NCBI GenBank assembly: GCA_040757205.1
Contig: JBFLXL010000003.1
Coordinates: 1 to 64,000, forward strand
Direction of reading: 5' to 3'
Length of the DNA stretch: 64,000 nucleotides
Origin: Bacillota bacterium
GTDB taxonomy: Bacteria; Bacillota; Desulfotomaculia; Desulfotomaculales; Desulforudaceae
Positions 50,276 to 58,576 of the stretch are shown here, piece by piece. The number at the start of each line of letters is the position of its first letter. Within the stretch, counting starts at the first letter, position 1. A program made the position numbers and the translations under genes. A model generated the notes under the pieces. That model was given only the letters and a program-made list of their open reading frames with translations, was not told the DNA's origin and did not search any database.

Positions 50276-50788
50276 TCAGCCCTGATCACGCAGCCTTTCA
50301 CGATCCCACTCGTACCAAAACACATCGTCCACATCGACACCCGCGCCCACCTTTAAGATCTCGGCCGGGGGGTACTTTTTCAGTGCTTCCTTGTCCACCT
50401 TTTCCGGTGGCTGCACCACACAGTCGGTCATCCCAAAAGCCTTGAGGTTTCTAATGATCTCCGCCAGCCTGTTGGCTGCCCGGGGCAACTTGACCTTCGT
50501 GCTCTTCCGAAAGCCCAACTTGCCGAAGTTCAGAAGCATCGTTTTTTTCTTGCCCAGGTCGTCGCGGCGGGCCTCGGTGAACTCCTTGATTTCCACCTCA
50601 AGCTTTTTGACCCGATCCTTGTGCGGCTTGGCCCGCATCTCGGCATCCAACTTCAGATCGTGGATCATCTCTGTCAGCTCAGCCTCAATAGCCTCGACGG
50701 CCAGCTCACATTCCCCGATCTCTTTTAAATTGAGGTTCACATCATCCCAGCTCCGTAACGCAGTGCCTTCGATTCTCACCCGTGCCAT
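50276..50788 (-). CDS. gam: Gam-like host-nuclease inhibitor
   Basis: A 170-aa protein of the Mu Gam family: the long helical hairpin (CELAVEAIEAELTEMIHDLK, DRVKKLEVEIKEFTEARRDD), KTMLLNFGKLGFRKSTKVKL, and the C-terminal domain. Mu Gam binds DNA ends like Ku and protects linear phage DNA from exonuclease. Its place after the transposition genes matches Mu. Confidence 0.88.
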   Translation of the reverse strand: MARVRIEGTALRSWDDVNLNLKEIGECELAVEAIEAELTEMIHDLKLDAEMRAKPHKDRVKKLEVEIKEFTEARRDDLGKKKTMLLNFGKLGFRKSTKVKLPRAANRLAEIIRNLKAFGMTDCVVQPPEKVDKEALKKYPPAEILKVGAGVDVDDVFWYEWDRERLRDQG

Positions 50789-50791
50789 GCG

Positions 50792-51007
50792 TTATCTCTC
50801 CTTTATGTCCCCTTCATAGGGTTGGTAATAATGCACCGATTCCTCGCCGCAATAGCCGCACTCAAAGAACACAGCCACAAGACCGTCGTCGGGGTAGTTC
50901 TTTGCGGTTCCAATCTCCGCGTCCGGAAACGCTTTTTCGCAGTTTCCGCAGACCGGCATATAACCATCGCCTGCATCGTTGAGCCGATACTTCCCTCTCT
51001 TTGGCAT
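50792..51007 (-). CDS. Small zinc-binding phage protein
   Basis: A 71-aa protein with CGNC and CGYC knuckles 28 residues apart (PVCGNCEKAFPD, VFFECGYCGEES). It overlaps both neighbours and belongs to the early operon. Function unknown. Confidence 0.6.
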   Translation of the reverse strand: MPKRGKYRLNDAGDGYMPVCGNCEKAFPDAEIGTAKNYPDDGLVAVFFECGYCGEESVHYYQPYEGDIKER

Positions 51008-51444
51008 CAAGTACCCCTCCCTTTGAGTTCCGCCGGCAGCACCACCTTTGCCGACTCTATCTGCCTGAGCCTCGACTCACATTCATCCGCATATTGCCGT
51101 AGCGTCGCGGCGACATTGCTGGTTAAGCTGCTCTCTGCAAGAAGCTCTGCACAGCATTCAGCATCCCGGCGCAACTCCTGAAGGATGTTGATCACTTCGC
51201 TGACGGTCAGGGCTTCCGGCCCGGCCGCCTCGGACTCACAGGTGGATGACACACGTCCGGATTCTCCGGCTGCCGGCATCTTGCTGGGTCTGAGGCTTAC
51301 GCCGATGAGCTTCTGCTTGCGCTTCCACAGGGCCTCGCGCCAGTCCTGGCCTTTAGGGACTCCATCTGTTTGGAGCGCCAATTCCAGGTCTCCGGCCTCA
51401 GTCACCGCCGGTGGCACCGGCGCACTGTCCCCATCAGCTCTCAT
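51007..51444 (-). CDS. Phage early protein, unknown
   Basis: A 145-aa protein; the first half is low complexity, the second half helical (LTVSEVINILQELRRDAECC, AATLRQYADECESRLRQIES). ATG 51444 is chosen; the longer frame upstream overlaps the next gene in another frame and has foreign codon use. Confidence 0.5.
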   Translation of the reverse strand: MRADGDSAPVPPAVTEAGDLELALQTDGVPKGQDWREALWKRKQKLIGVSLRPSKMPAAGESGRVSSTCESEAAGPEALTVSEVINILQELRRDAECCAELLAESSLTSNVAATLRQYADECESRLRQIESAKVVLPAELKGRGT

Positions 51445-51448
51445 CTGA

Positions 51449-51688
51449 TCATCCCCCCTTTCTCTGTTCCTGCCGGGCCGGGCCGTCGCGCTGGACCACG
51501 CGGACCCGGACCCCGCTAATGATGTGACTCCTCGACACCGAGAACGTGAACCCCAGTCGGTGGCGAACCTCCAGGAACCGCGGGAGCACCTTAACGATCT
51601 CCCCAACATTGCCGTAATCGCGCGCATTTTCTTCTCTTATGCCACCCGCCGCCCAGTCGATTTCGACTACATCCCCCGGGCGATACAA
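51449..51688 (-). CDS. Phage early protein, SH3-like, unknown
   Basis: A 79-aa protein with a beta-barrel look (YRPGDVVEIDWAAGGIREEN, VGEIVKVLPRFLEVRHRLGF). It starts just after a run of ten G (51710-51719) that lies between it and the upstream gene. Confidence 0.5.
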   Translation of the reverse strand: MYRPGDVVEIDWAAGGIREENARDYGNVGEIVKVLPRFLEVRHRLGFTFSVSRSHIISGVRVRVVQRDGPARQEQRKGG

Positions 51689-51740
51689 CCCCTGCAGTGC
51701 AGGTACAGTGGGGGGGGGGTGATCTTCTGGCCACCGGTGG

Positions 51741-52322
51741 TCACCTCGCCATCACTGGGGCCGTCTTATAAGCAACCAGCACCTGCTTGCGTCCCCAGCG
51801 CAGAGCGTCGTTCCTGGCCGCCGACCCGGCGCCCATATAAAGATCGATTGACCTGCCCCGGATGGCCGCTCCCGTGTCTTCGGCCATCCGCCAACCCAGC
51901 CCCTGAACGTAGATCCAGCTGCCCAGGGGGATGACTCCGGGGTCCACCGCCACGGTATGTCCCGGTACCGGAATAGTCATGCTGGCTGTGAAACCGTCGC
52001 CATTCCCGCACTGCGCGGTGTAAGCTGTGGACTCGAACGTCTCCACCTGCCAGATTTCCACCCACTCCTGCCACCGCGCCCGCAACTCCTCGTTTTCCCG
52101 CCGCAGCTCAACAATCTCGTCCAGCAGCATCCGGTTGAGGTCCAGCAGCTCCTGTCTGCCGGCAAGTTCCTTCTGCAGCCTATCGGCTCCGGACAAATAG
52201 CTGCACCCGATGACCAGGAGACCAAGCAAGAGCAGTACCGCAGGCAGAATCTTTAACCGTTCCGCGCCGCCAACCCGGCCAACGTGACCAGGGCCAAGGC
52301 GATAAACCCGGCAGCAACCCAA
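51741..52322 (-). CDS. 3D-domain protein with N-terminal membrane/lipo segment
   Basis: The C-terminal 100 residues are a 3D (Asp-Asp-Asp) domain like that of MltA/YuiC: ESTAYTAQCGNGDGFTASMT, VAVDPGVIPLGSWIYVQGLG, DTGAAIRGRSIDLYMG. It probably acts on peptidoglycan. A hydrophobic stretch (ILPAVLLLLGLLVIGC) and a coiled helix precede it. The start is unclear: the frame opens with TTG 52322, but the natural N-terminus should lie just before the hydrophobic stretch, where there is no ATG, GTG or TTG. Confidence 0.75.
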   Translation of the reverse strand: MGCCRVYRLGPGHVGRVGGAERLKILPAVLLLLGLLVIGCSYLSGADRLQKELAGRQELLDLNRMLLDEIVELRRENEELRARWQEWVEIWQVETFESTAYTAQCGNGDGFTASMTIPVPGHTVAVDPGVIPLGSWIYVQGLGWRMAEDTGAAIRGRSIDLYMGAGSAARNDALRWGRKQVLVAYKTAPVMAR

Positions 52323-52339
52323 TCAGCCAACACCATCAT
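52253..52339 (-). CDS. Possible 28-aa single-TM protein
   Basis: A tiny frame from tandem ATGs at 52339 encodes MMVLADWVAAGFIALALVTL and ends with TAA inside the 3D-protein frame. It overlaps the preceding gene by 17 nt and the 3D gene entirely. It could be a small membrane peptide coupled to the 3D protein, or chance. Confidence 0.3.
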   Translation of the reverse strand: MMVLADWVAAGFIALALVTLAGLAARNG

Positions 52340-52673
52340 CCATCACCTCGTACGCTTCCGGCACGCACATGGCACAAAGCGCTTCGTCCTCGATCTCCGC
52401 GCCAACACGCCGGTCGCCTTCGCTCACCAGCCCACCGCACCGCCGGCAAGGCACCTGCCAGCCCTTTTCCACCAGTACCCGGGCCGGTACCCGGCCGGCC
52501 TCCGCGTATTGGTCAAACTCCTTGACGCGCCGGACCGAAATTGAGGGGTTGGTCGGCACCATTTGAGGGTCTTCTACCGCCTCGAATGCCTCATCGCGCG
52601 TCCGGGTGAATACCACCTGGCTGCCGAGAGCATCCGTTACCACCCAGGCCCGCAGGCTTTGCTCGGGCATCAA
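52323..52673 (-). CDS. Phage early protein with zinc-knuckle, unknown
   Basis: A 116-aa protein with CRRC and CAMC motifs (VPCRRCGGLVSEGDRRVGAE, EALCAMCVPEAYEVM), suggesting a small zinc finger, preceded by a VFTRTRDEAFEAVEDP strand-helix. No family recognised. Confidence 0.5.
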   Translation of the reverse strand: MMPEQSLRAWVVTDALGSQVVFTRTRDEAFEAVEDPQMVPTNPSISVRRVKEFDQYAEAGRVPARVLVEKGWQVPCRRCGGLVSEGDRRVGAEIEDEALCAMCVPEAYEVMDDGVG

Positions 52674-52676
52674 ATC

Positions 52677-52994
52677 TCACCTCACAATCCGCTCCGCCGC
52701 CGCCCCCCACAGATCAAAGTGGGGGAGGCCGCTGTTGCTCACGTGCATCCAAGAATCCGGTATCCCGTTTGTTCGGCACCAGCTCCGGAGCTTGTCCGGA
52801 TCGCTGCAGAGCACCTTGACGATCAGCCGCCCCCGGTGCCGGTGGCGAATCACAGCGATCTCGCCAGCCCGGGCCTTGCCCAGTGCCGCCGCCCGCTGGT
52901 TGCGCACCAGGTGCATCACCCAACAGACCAGGCACAAGTGATAAGTCGTCCCGCCCCCCCCCCCGACCACGGCAGGCCGAGAGGTCGGCCGCAC
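52677..52994 (-). CDS. Phage early protein, DUF4031-like, with poly-C tract
   Basis: A 105-aa frame. The C-terminal half, KVLCSDPDKLRSWCRTNGIP and HVSNSGLPHFDLWGAAAERI, resembles DUF4031-type proteins. Codons 10-15 are a glycine run encoded by eleven C on the + strand (52954-52964), so slippage could switch the N-terminus on or off. A start after the run (MHLVRN) is an alternative. Confidence 0.5.
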   Translation of the reverse strand: MRPTSRPAVVGGGGGTTYHLCLVCWVMHLVRNQRAAALGKARAGEIAVIRHRHRGRLIVKVLCSDPDKLRSWCRTNGIPDSWMHVSNSGLPHFDLWGAAAERIVR

Positions 52995-53019
52995 ACGAAG
53001 CAGTTAGCTGTTGAGTGCA

Positions 53020-53232
53020 TCAAAACCGGCCTCCACTATCGCCGCCCGCTTGATAATGGCGGTCCGAACCACTTGAAGCATCCACGGCTTCCGGAATGTC
53101 CAGCCGTCTGAAAGCCCGGGATGTTTCGTTAGCCGCCCGTTCGTCAGGCCATCGCTGCCACCCGTCAACGAAGAGGGGCAAGGCATCCGGGGCATATACC
53201 TGCAAGATTTCCCATGCTTCGCCGTACAGCAC
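53020..53232 (-). CDS. Phage early protein, possibly frameshifted
   Basis: A 70-aa frame beginning MLYGEAWEILQVYAPDALPL. The first 48 codons look natural, but the end (SGSDRHYQAGG) looks out of frame, while an overlapping frame ending at 53004 offers a better continuation (WMLQVVRTAIIKRAAIVEAG). A single-base shift near 53085 would join the two into one protein. Confidence 0.45.
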   Translation of the reverse strand: MLYGEAWEILQVYAPDALPLFVDGWQRWPDERAANETSRAFRRLDIPEAVDASSGSDRHYQAGGDSGGRF

Positions 53233-53436
53233 CTACATCACCGCCCATCTGATCATCTGTCCGGCCAGCATCAGGCCGGCCAAGACAACCACGGCCCAGC
53301 CCAGCCAGCTCAGCTTGTCCTCGATGAGTCCGCGCCCAGCACGCTCCAGGAACTCATCCGTCCGAGCCGTCAGCGCGGCCCGGATGATCTGGCCGTTCAA
53401 CTTGTAGGGCTTGCGCTTTAGGATCATGTGAGACAT
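53233..53436 (-). CDS. Small phage membrane protein
   Basis: A 67-aa protein with a basic N-terminal half (MSHMILKRKPYKLNGQIIRA) and one TM helix near the C-terminus (WLGWAVVVLAGLMLAGQMI). Unknown; in the early operon after muB. Confidence 0.5.
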   Translation of the reverse strand: MSHMILKRKPYKLNGQIIRAALTARTDEFLERAGRGLIEDKLSWLGWAVVVLAGLMLAGQMIRWAVM

Positions 53437-53519
53437 GCGATTCCTCCTCTCGGCTTGCCACCGGTTTCCCGGCCCGCGCTATGCGCGGCCATCAGGTGCG
53501 GGGAAGCCCCCCGTCACGA

Positions 53520-53538
53520 CCCCGGGCTGAGCCCGGGG
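53520..53538. terminator. GC-rich hairpin in early operon
   Basis: CCCCGGGC, TGA, GCCCGGGG forms a perfect 8-bp stem after the 58-aa gene, without a strong T tract. It could reduce read-through from the transposition genes into the rest of the early operon. Confidence 0.5.
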
Positions 53539-53546
53539 TTTCGGCG

Positions 53547-53723
53547 TTAACTCGGCACCCACGCCCAGGCCACCCGCTCCCGTGCGATGTCCCAGTACAC
53601 CACCATCGTCGCCCCATACCGGTCGGTGATCATCTGGCCGGCCGGGAGCAGGGGGAAGTCCTCGACCCTGATCGCATCCAAATGGAAGCTTGCCTCTATC
53701 CAATCCCGGACCGCCTTCTCCAT
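53547..53723 (-). CDS. Small phage protein, 58 aa, unknown
   Basis: A frame from ATG 53723 with an AAGGGGTGA site 8 nt upstream, directly after muB. It reads MEKAVRDWIEASFHLDAIRV, then a strand-rich end (RYGATMVVYWDIARERVAWA). Just too short for many callers; the site and position support it. Confidence 0.6.
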   Translation of the reverse strand: MEKAVRDWIEASFHLDAIRVEDFPLLPAGQMITDRYGATMVVYWDIARERVAWAWVPS

Positions 53724-53757
53724 TGCTAATCACCCCTTGCGCCGAGGGTTTCGGCAT

Positions 53758-54798
53758 CTACGCCTTGAAACTCAGCACGATCTGGCCCAGCTCTTCGACC
53801 AGGTCCTCGGTGATCTGCTCGCCCTGGGTCACATCCAAGAGCCGCCCCAGCGCTTTGACTAACTGGCGAATACCACGCCTGGCGCCTATGGCGCACAGCA
53901 GCCGCCTGGCCGCTGGCGTCGCGTTGATCCGTGCCAGGAACACGTGGGCTTCCTCATCGGTCAGGCCGTTCAGTCGCACGTAATACCCGATGCGGTCGCG
54001 CAGACGGGCCATTTCCGGCCGGTCCTCGGCATAGAGGAGGATCTTTTCCGCCAGCACCTCATTGCCGACCAGCACCACGCCCACCCGGGCCTTGTCGTAG
54101 ATCGCCCGCACCGTCTCCAGCACGACGTCATTCTTCATCAGATCCGCCTCGTCATAGACCAGGAGGCGGGGTTTTTGCTTCAGGCTTTTAACGATCCGCT
54201 TCAGTAGCATGGCCGAGGAACCGTAATCCTTCAGGCCCAGTGCTTCCGCGGTGTCCGCCAAGATGCTGCGCTTCGTGCTGGTGGTGTCGCACGTGATGCA
54301 CACCATCGGCACGGCGGCCCGCTGCTCATACTCCTCAAGCGCGAAGCTTTTGCCCGCGCCCGGGTCCCCGGTGATGACGCCCATCTCAACAGAGTCGTGG
54401 CACTTCTTGCATACGCCCCAGATCCGCTCCATGTCCCGCGTGGGCACCAGCCCCAGCTCCCGGATTGACCTCATCCAACCATCCGCCGGGAGCCTGTCCG
54501 GCGCCGTCGCCGTCTCGTCGTCAACCGTCCCATCCGTAGCGATAGCGCTATCGCCCTCTTGCCAATAGCCAGTGCTTTTGAGATAATCCCGGATGAGAGG
54601 CTCCAGCGTGCGCGCGCTTGAGTACTTGCCGCTCAGGTACAGACTTACGGCGCTCCGGTGCTTGCCGATGGCCCGGGCGACATCCGCTACGCTGGTGCCC
54701 TCTTCTTTGACGACTTTGTGCAGCAACCGCCGCTCCGGGCTCCAGCCATCCTGCTGCTGATGGATCTCCAATACGGTTTGCTCCAGCGCCTGACCCAC
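53758..54798 (-). CDS. MuB-like transposition ATPase
   Basis: A 346-aa AAA+ protein. Residues 25-65 are an HTH (TSVADVARAIGKHRSAVSLY), Walker A is GDPGAGKS (144-151), and Walker B is RLLVYDEADLM. A C-terminal helical domain follows, as in MuB. MuB binds target DNA, activates the transposase and gives target immunity. It follows the transposase gene with a 30-bp gap, as in Mu. Confidence 0.92.
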   Translation of the reverse strand: MGQALEQTVLEIHQQQDGWSPERRLLHKVVKEEGTSVADVARAIGKHRSAVSLYLSGKYSSARTLEPLIRDYLKSTGYWQEGDSAIATDGTVDDETATAPDRLPADGWMRSIRELGLVPTRDMERIWGVCKKCHDSVEMGVITGDPGAGKSFALEEYEQRAAVPMVCITCDTTSTKRSILADTAEALGLKDYGSSAMLLKRIVKSLKQKPRLLVYDEADLMKNDVVLETVRAIYDKARVGVVLVGNEVLAEKILLYAEDRPEMARLRDRIGYYVRLNGLTDEEAHVFLARINATPAARRLLCAIGARRGIRQLVKALGRLLDVTQGEQITEDLVEELGQIVLSFKA

Positions 54799-54828
54799 AA
54801 CAACTCCCCCTTTGATAGAATTTGGAAC

Positions 54829-57006
54829 CTAGATTTCACTGCCCGCCTTGCGCAAGAAGTCATCGAACCGGCTTCCGGCCGCCTTCTTCCGGGTCGCCTT
54901 GGCCTCATTGGCCGGCGGCTGCCCGCCCTCAGTCCTTGGCGCATTGGCCGCGCGGCGCTCGAACCCCGTGATGTAGCGAGTGTCGGGCTTCTTGTCGCCG
55001 TCGATTTCGCCGCTGGTCATCGCCGGCCCGGCCGCCCGCCGCGCCCTGGCCACCGCCTCGACGCTTTGCTTCCCGGACTCCTTAAGCCGCCGCTTCAAGT
55101 CCTTCTTCCGGGCGGCGTTGGCCTTGCGGATCGCCGCGATATCGTCTTTGGACGCATCCCAGCTTAAGAGTTCCGCGTTGGTCGCCGTGCAGATCTCGCG
55201 GCCGGTCTTCGGGTCAAAGACCCGTATCTCCCCGAGCCGGTTGGGATCGTAGCGGATGACCACCTTCCGGCCCACGTACTTGTCCATCAGCAGTTCGTGC
55301 TTGTAGTAGCGCGGCCGCCCCCGGATACCGAACCGCTGAATGCCGCTGGCGGAAACGGTGGCCTTCTCCACATCCATCAGGCAGATGTCCAAAGCGCGCA
55401 ACTCCGGCATCCCGGCCCGAGCTTTGGGTGTTGACTCGTATTTTTGGATCGGGGTCATTCCCAGGGTGCTGTGTACCGCGTTGTGGTACCGGTGGATATA
55501 CATCTCAACCAAAAAGGCCGCTTCCTCAACATCAAGCAATTCACCACGTGCCGCCATTTGTTTCTCATCAAGATCGTGCGGCCGCTGCTTGTTGTCCTTG
55601 CCGCAGTAACTCGGCAGGTCGCGGTCAAACTGGTTCGCCAGCGTACCATACCAGCGCTCCATATGGGCTTTGCCCCAGGGAGAGTATTTTGTGCAGAATT
55701 GGGGCTTGATGCCCAGTGATTCGCAGGCACCGCGAACCTCGCGGGAATACTCAAAACCTGGATGTGCCGTGCCCTTCTTCAGTTTTGCCTTGTAGTCTTC
55801 GCCATTGTCGATGTACAGCACAGAAGGCAGGCCGCTGAAGGGTAGCTCCTGGCCGGCACAGCCGGCGATTTCATCCCAGTCCCAGTCCAGGCTGTCCAGG
55901 TGCAACCGCAAGGCCGGGCTGATCTCCCGGTCCCAGCGCGGCAGCCGTTTGTGCCAGATACCGTGCCGCAGTGCCAGAGCAATGGTCCGGCCGTTCGCCT
56001 GAATAGAAAGAGACCAGCCAACGATCACCCGCGAGCAAACATCCATCCAGGTTGTCAGCCAAGGGCGCACCGGCCGGCCGTTGTAAATGACAAAGAAGTC
56101 CATCCGCCGGTGGTCGCCCATCCACACTTGGTTCACAAAGTCCGGCTCCTTGCGGATGACCTTCTCGCTAACCCTCTTGTTGTATTCCTCTTCGCCTTCC
56201 TCGATCAGGCAAATCAAGCCCGGGTCCTCGCCGCGTTTTTCGCTTATGAGCCGATAAACGGTCGCCCGGCTGGGGGGCTTGATCCCCTGTTGATCGCAGA
56301 ACTTCACGCACTTGTCATACACTTTGCTGACCTTGAGCGTGCCCCGCCCCGGCCTGTCGCGCCGGAGGTGTGTAACCCAGGCGTACTCTTCCACTTCCGC
56401 CGGCACCGACCTGCGGACGGTGCCCACGTGCAACCTCGGGGGTGCCTCCATAAGTCCCACCGTCCCTGCTTCCTGATATGCGTCCACCCAGCGGTAAATC
56501 GTTTGCCACGTGACGCCGTGCCGTGCGGCGATTTCCACCGCCGCCTGCTTCTTCTGGCCGCGCATGTCAACCGCCAGCAGCCCCCGTGCTGCTTCGGCCT
56601 TCATCTCCGCTGCCGCCAAGAGCACCTGGAAGCGCTCTTCGCCCACGAGCGCCTTGACCTCGGCCAGGTTCACCGGCCGGGCCGCCGGGGAAGCCGGTGC
56701 CGGCACCGATTCCGGCCGGTTCTGACTTTCCGGTTCTTCCGCCGGTGCCGGCACCGGTCCGGCCCCGGCTGCCCGCTCGGGCTCTTTAGCGTACCGCTCA
56801 TACCAGCGCTGCCGCGCCACCACCGAGAGAGAGGAGAGTGCAATCAGATAGCGCTGGCCGCCGTTACCGCCGCCCCGACCAGCCCTTTCGGTTTTGACTG
56901 TCCAGGCACCGGTCTTCGCCCTAGAGTGCGCAGCCTGGCGAGAGATCCCTTCAAGCTCCGCCGCCTGGCTGGTGGTCAGCCACGTCTCCCGCGCTGTCGG
57001 TTGCAC
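54829..57006 (-). CDS. MuA-like DDE transposase
   Basis: A 725-aa transposase. It has N-terminal MerR-like and HTH end-binding domains (TTSQAAELEGISRQAAHSRA near residue 11; GVTWQTIYRWVDAYQEAGTV near 164). The catalytic core has D298 (WMGDHRRMD), D400 (VLYIDNGEDY) and E450 (WGKAHMERWYG). A beta-barrel domain follows, and the C-terminal tail (residues about 690-725) is expected to contact MuB. It does replicative transposition in lytic growth. Confidence 0.93.
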   Translation of the reverse strand: MQPTARETWLTTSQAAELEGISRQAAHSRAKTGAWTVKTERAGRGGGNGGQRYLIALSSLSVVARQRWYERYAKEPERAAGAGPVPAPAEEPESQNRPESVPAPASPAARPVNLAEVKALVGEERFQVLLAAAEMKAEAARGLLAVDMRGQKKQAAVEIAARHGVTWQTIYRWVDAYQEAGTVGLMEAPPRLHVGTVRRSVPAEVEEYAWVTHLRRDRPGRGTLKVSKVYDKCVKFCDQQGIKPPSRATVYRLISEKRGEDPGLICLIEEGEEEYNKRVSEKVIRKEPDFVNQVWMGDHRRMDFFVIYNGRPVRPWLTTWMDVCSRVIVGWSLSIQANGRTIALALRHGIWHKRLPRWDREISPALRLHLDSLDWDWDEIAGCAGQELPFSGLPSVLYIDNGEDYKAKLKKGTAHPGFEYSREVRGACESLGIKPQFCTKYSPWGKAHMERWYGTLANQFDRDLPSYCGKDNKQRPHDLDEKQMAARGELLDVEEAAFLVEMYIHRYHNAVHSTLGMTPIQKYESTPKARAGMPELRALDICLMDVEKATVSASGIQRFGIRGRPRYYKHELLMDKYVGRKVVIRYDPNRLGEIRVFDPKTGREICTATNAELLSWDASKDDIAAIRKANAARKKDLKRRLKESGKQSVEAVARARRAAGPAMTSGEIDGDKKPDTRYITGFERRAANAPRTEGGQPPANEAKATRKKAAGSRFDDFLRKAGSEI

Positions 57007-57051
57007 CCATAACCCTCCTCTCCGCAGGTAAGTAGGTAAGTGCTGGCCTGA

Positions 57052-57345
57052 TTAGTCTTCTAACCCGAAGTACAATTTGTTGATTTTAATTGCTGCGTAG
57101 AGGCTTTCAGCCAGTCGGGCCACAGCGTCTTCATCCAGCCCGATTGCGCATTGTTGGTCGATCTCGTGCAGTATCTCGTGAAGCAGTGATTGTTCCTGGC
57201 GGCTGTGACTCATAGCATCATTAATTCGTATCTTGTTTTCCAAATGATCTATCTCCGCCCGCCTCGGAACATGTTTGTTGACAATCTCCACTATAGACAC
57301 CTGAAATGAATGACCGCCAATTCTTACATGTTGAGGAATTTTCAT
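57052..57345 (-). CDS. HExxH metallopeptidase-like phage protein (ImmA-like)
   Basis: A 97-aa protein: MKIPQHVRIGGHSFQVS, then HLENKIRINDAM, EQSLLHEILHEIDQQCAIGL with an HExxH zinc motif, and a C-terminal helix LAESLYAAIKINKLYFGL. It resembles short ImmA/IrrE-type metallopeptidases of phages, which can cleave repressors. A broken second copy lies at 36558-36765. It sits between muA and yjzC. Confidence 0.65.
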   Translation of the reverse strand: MKIPQHVRIGGHSFQVSIVEIVNKHVPRRAEIDHLENKIRINDAMSHSRQEQSLLHEILHEIDQQCAIGLDEDAVARLAESLYAAIKINKLYFGLED

Positions 57346-57395
57346 CCGCATTCCCCCGAAAAACATGTATAATTACTTCTAAGGAGGTGATTTCG

Positions 57396-57584
57396 TTGTC
57401 GAAGAAACCCGTGCACAAACCGGGAGAAAAAGTCCCGCGCTCCGGTCAAGCTGAGATCGTTGGGCCTCGTGGCCGTCGGACCGGAGTTGAAAGAACCGTG
57501 GTCAAGGGTGAGCCTTTCCCGCCTACCCCGAAGCCTGGCCAAGGATACCAGATCGTTGACCCGACAAAACATAAAAAACCGTGA
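57396..57584 (+). CDS. YjzC-like small protein (moron)
   Basis: A 62-aa protein from TTG 57396 with an ideal AAGGAGGTGA site. It has the YjzC pattern: HKPGEKVPRSGQAEIVGPRG, GEPFPPTPKPGQGY. It reads opposite to the early operon and has its own TATAAT (57368-57373) and terminator, so it is an independent moron that could be expressed in the lysogen. Function of the family is unknown. Confidence 0.75.
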   Translation: MSKKPVHKPGEKVPRSGQAEIVGPRGRRTGVERTVVKGEPFPPTPKPGQGYQIVDPTKHKKP

Positions 57585-57605
57585 ACCTGAATTTGCACAA
57601 CCTCG

Positions 57606-57626
57606 GCCCCGGCAACGGGGCTTTTT
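57606..57626 (+). terminator. Terminator of the yjzC-like gene
   Basis: GCCCCG, GCAA, CGGGGC followed by TTTTTG, 22 nt after the stop codon. Confidence 0.88.
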
Positions 57627-57704
57627 GTTTTGTCGGCAAAGGGATCGCCGCATTCTCATTGCCCCCTTAAAGTCGGTAACGGTCATTCTCACAGCTCCGC
57701 TGGT

Positions 57705-58109
57705 TCACTGCCGTTCCGCCTCACCCCCTTCCGGCGGGGGAACATACAGCCGCTTGCCCTGCCGCAGCTTCGCCACCAGCCTATAGATCGTCTGATACAC
57801 CCCGATCCGCCAGCCCTGGGCGGCCGCTTCGCTCTGCAGCGCCCGGACCAACTGCGCCGTCTTCCACCCCGGATTGTCCGCGTACAACGACTCCAGGTAG
57901 GCCAGTGCTTCCGGATCGAAGCCGGGATGGCGGCTTTGCTGGCCGGCGCTGGCCTCCCGGATTACCTGTTCCAGCGCCAACAGGCTGTGCTCAAGGTTTC
58001 TGATCCGCCGCTGCATCCGCTGCAGTTCAGACAAAACCGGACGAGCGGGAATCAGTATTTCCCGCTGGCCGGAACCGACTTTGTCCGAATCAAACAAGCT
58101 GACCTGCAC
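57705..58109 (-). CDS. Phage early protein with DNA-binding look, unknown
   Basis: A 134-aa protein: a helical N-terminal half (LSELQRMQRRIRNLEHSLLA) and a C-terminal half that reads like a winged helix (PGWKTAQLVRALQSEAAAQG, WRIGVYQTIYRLVAKLRQGK). It is encoded between the Xre gene and the metallopeptidase-like gene. Not assigned. Confidence 0.5.
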   Translation of the reverse strand: MQVSLFDSDKVGSGQREILIPARPVLSELQRMQRRIRNLEHSLLALEQVIREASAGQQSRHPGFDPEALAYLESLYADNPGWKTAQLVRALQSEAAAQGWRIGVYQTIYRLVAKLRQGKRLYVPPPEGGEAERQ

Positions 58110-58142
58110 TGATTGTCACACCCTTTAAATCCGAGCCTGGGC

Positions 58143-58355
58143 TCACTGCCTTCTGGTCTTCGTGGGCAATTTTATCCCCAATTCCGTTGCGATCAGCTCT
58201 TTGTGTTTCTTGCCAGATACAGCTCCATAGAGTGCCTCAGAAACGCGGATTTCGCTAATGCCTAGCTTTTCGGCCAGTTGCTTCTGGGTCATGCCCCGCT
58301 CCAGTAGGCGTCTTTTCACCGCCAGGCCGAAGGATGTCAATGTTCGCCTGCCCAT
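58143..58355 (-). CDS. Xre-family early regulator (Ner-like role)
   Basis: A 70-aa HTH protein: FGLAVKRRLLERGMTQKQLA, EKLGISEIRVSEALYGAVSG. It is the first gene of the early operon, the place of ner in Mu, and likely down-regulates early transcription and the repressor. Confidence 0.8.
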   Translation of the reverse strand: MGRRTLTSFGLAVKRRLLERGMTQKQLAEKLGISEIRVSEALYGAVSGKKHKELIATELGIKLPTKTRRQ

Positions 58356-58441
58356 CCCGCGCTCCGCCGCCTCCTCCCGACAATTTCTCCTACTTGGAAG
58401 GCCGTTACGTTCGTGCTACAATCAAGTGTAAGTTATTACAC

Positions 58442-58556
58442 AGTATACTGAATCTTTTCAGCAATGTCAATTGCAATCCTGAAAAAGTTCAGCACATGAA
58501 CCCCTGGTAAACTTGGTTTTTATAGTGTATCCTGCGCAAGTGCTGATTCTATTCAG
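58442..58556. promoter_or_regulatory. Early promoter and repressor operators
   Basis: On the - strand TTGACA (58470-58465), a 17-bp spacer and TATACT (58447-58442) make a strong early promoter. A CTGAA-N4-TTCAG-type dyad fills the spacer (58448-58461, CTGAATCTTTTCAG on +). Further copies are CTGAAAAAGTTCAG (58479-58492, perfect) and CTGATTCTATTCAG (58543-58556). These three are the likely repressor operators for the divergent early and repressor units. Confidence 0.85.
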
Positions 58557-58576
58557 TGATTTGGGGAAGTGTTTAC

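Noticed and set aside
53004-53195. Separate 63-aa gene overlapping the 70-aa early gene
   Set aside because: Its N-terminal half looks out of frame; more likely it is the frameshifted end of the gene at 53020-53232.
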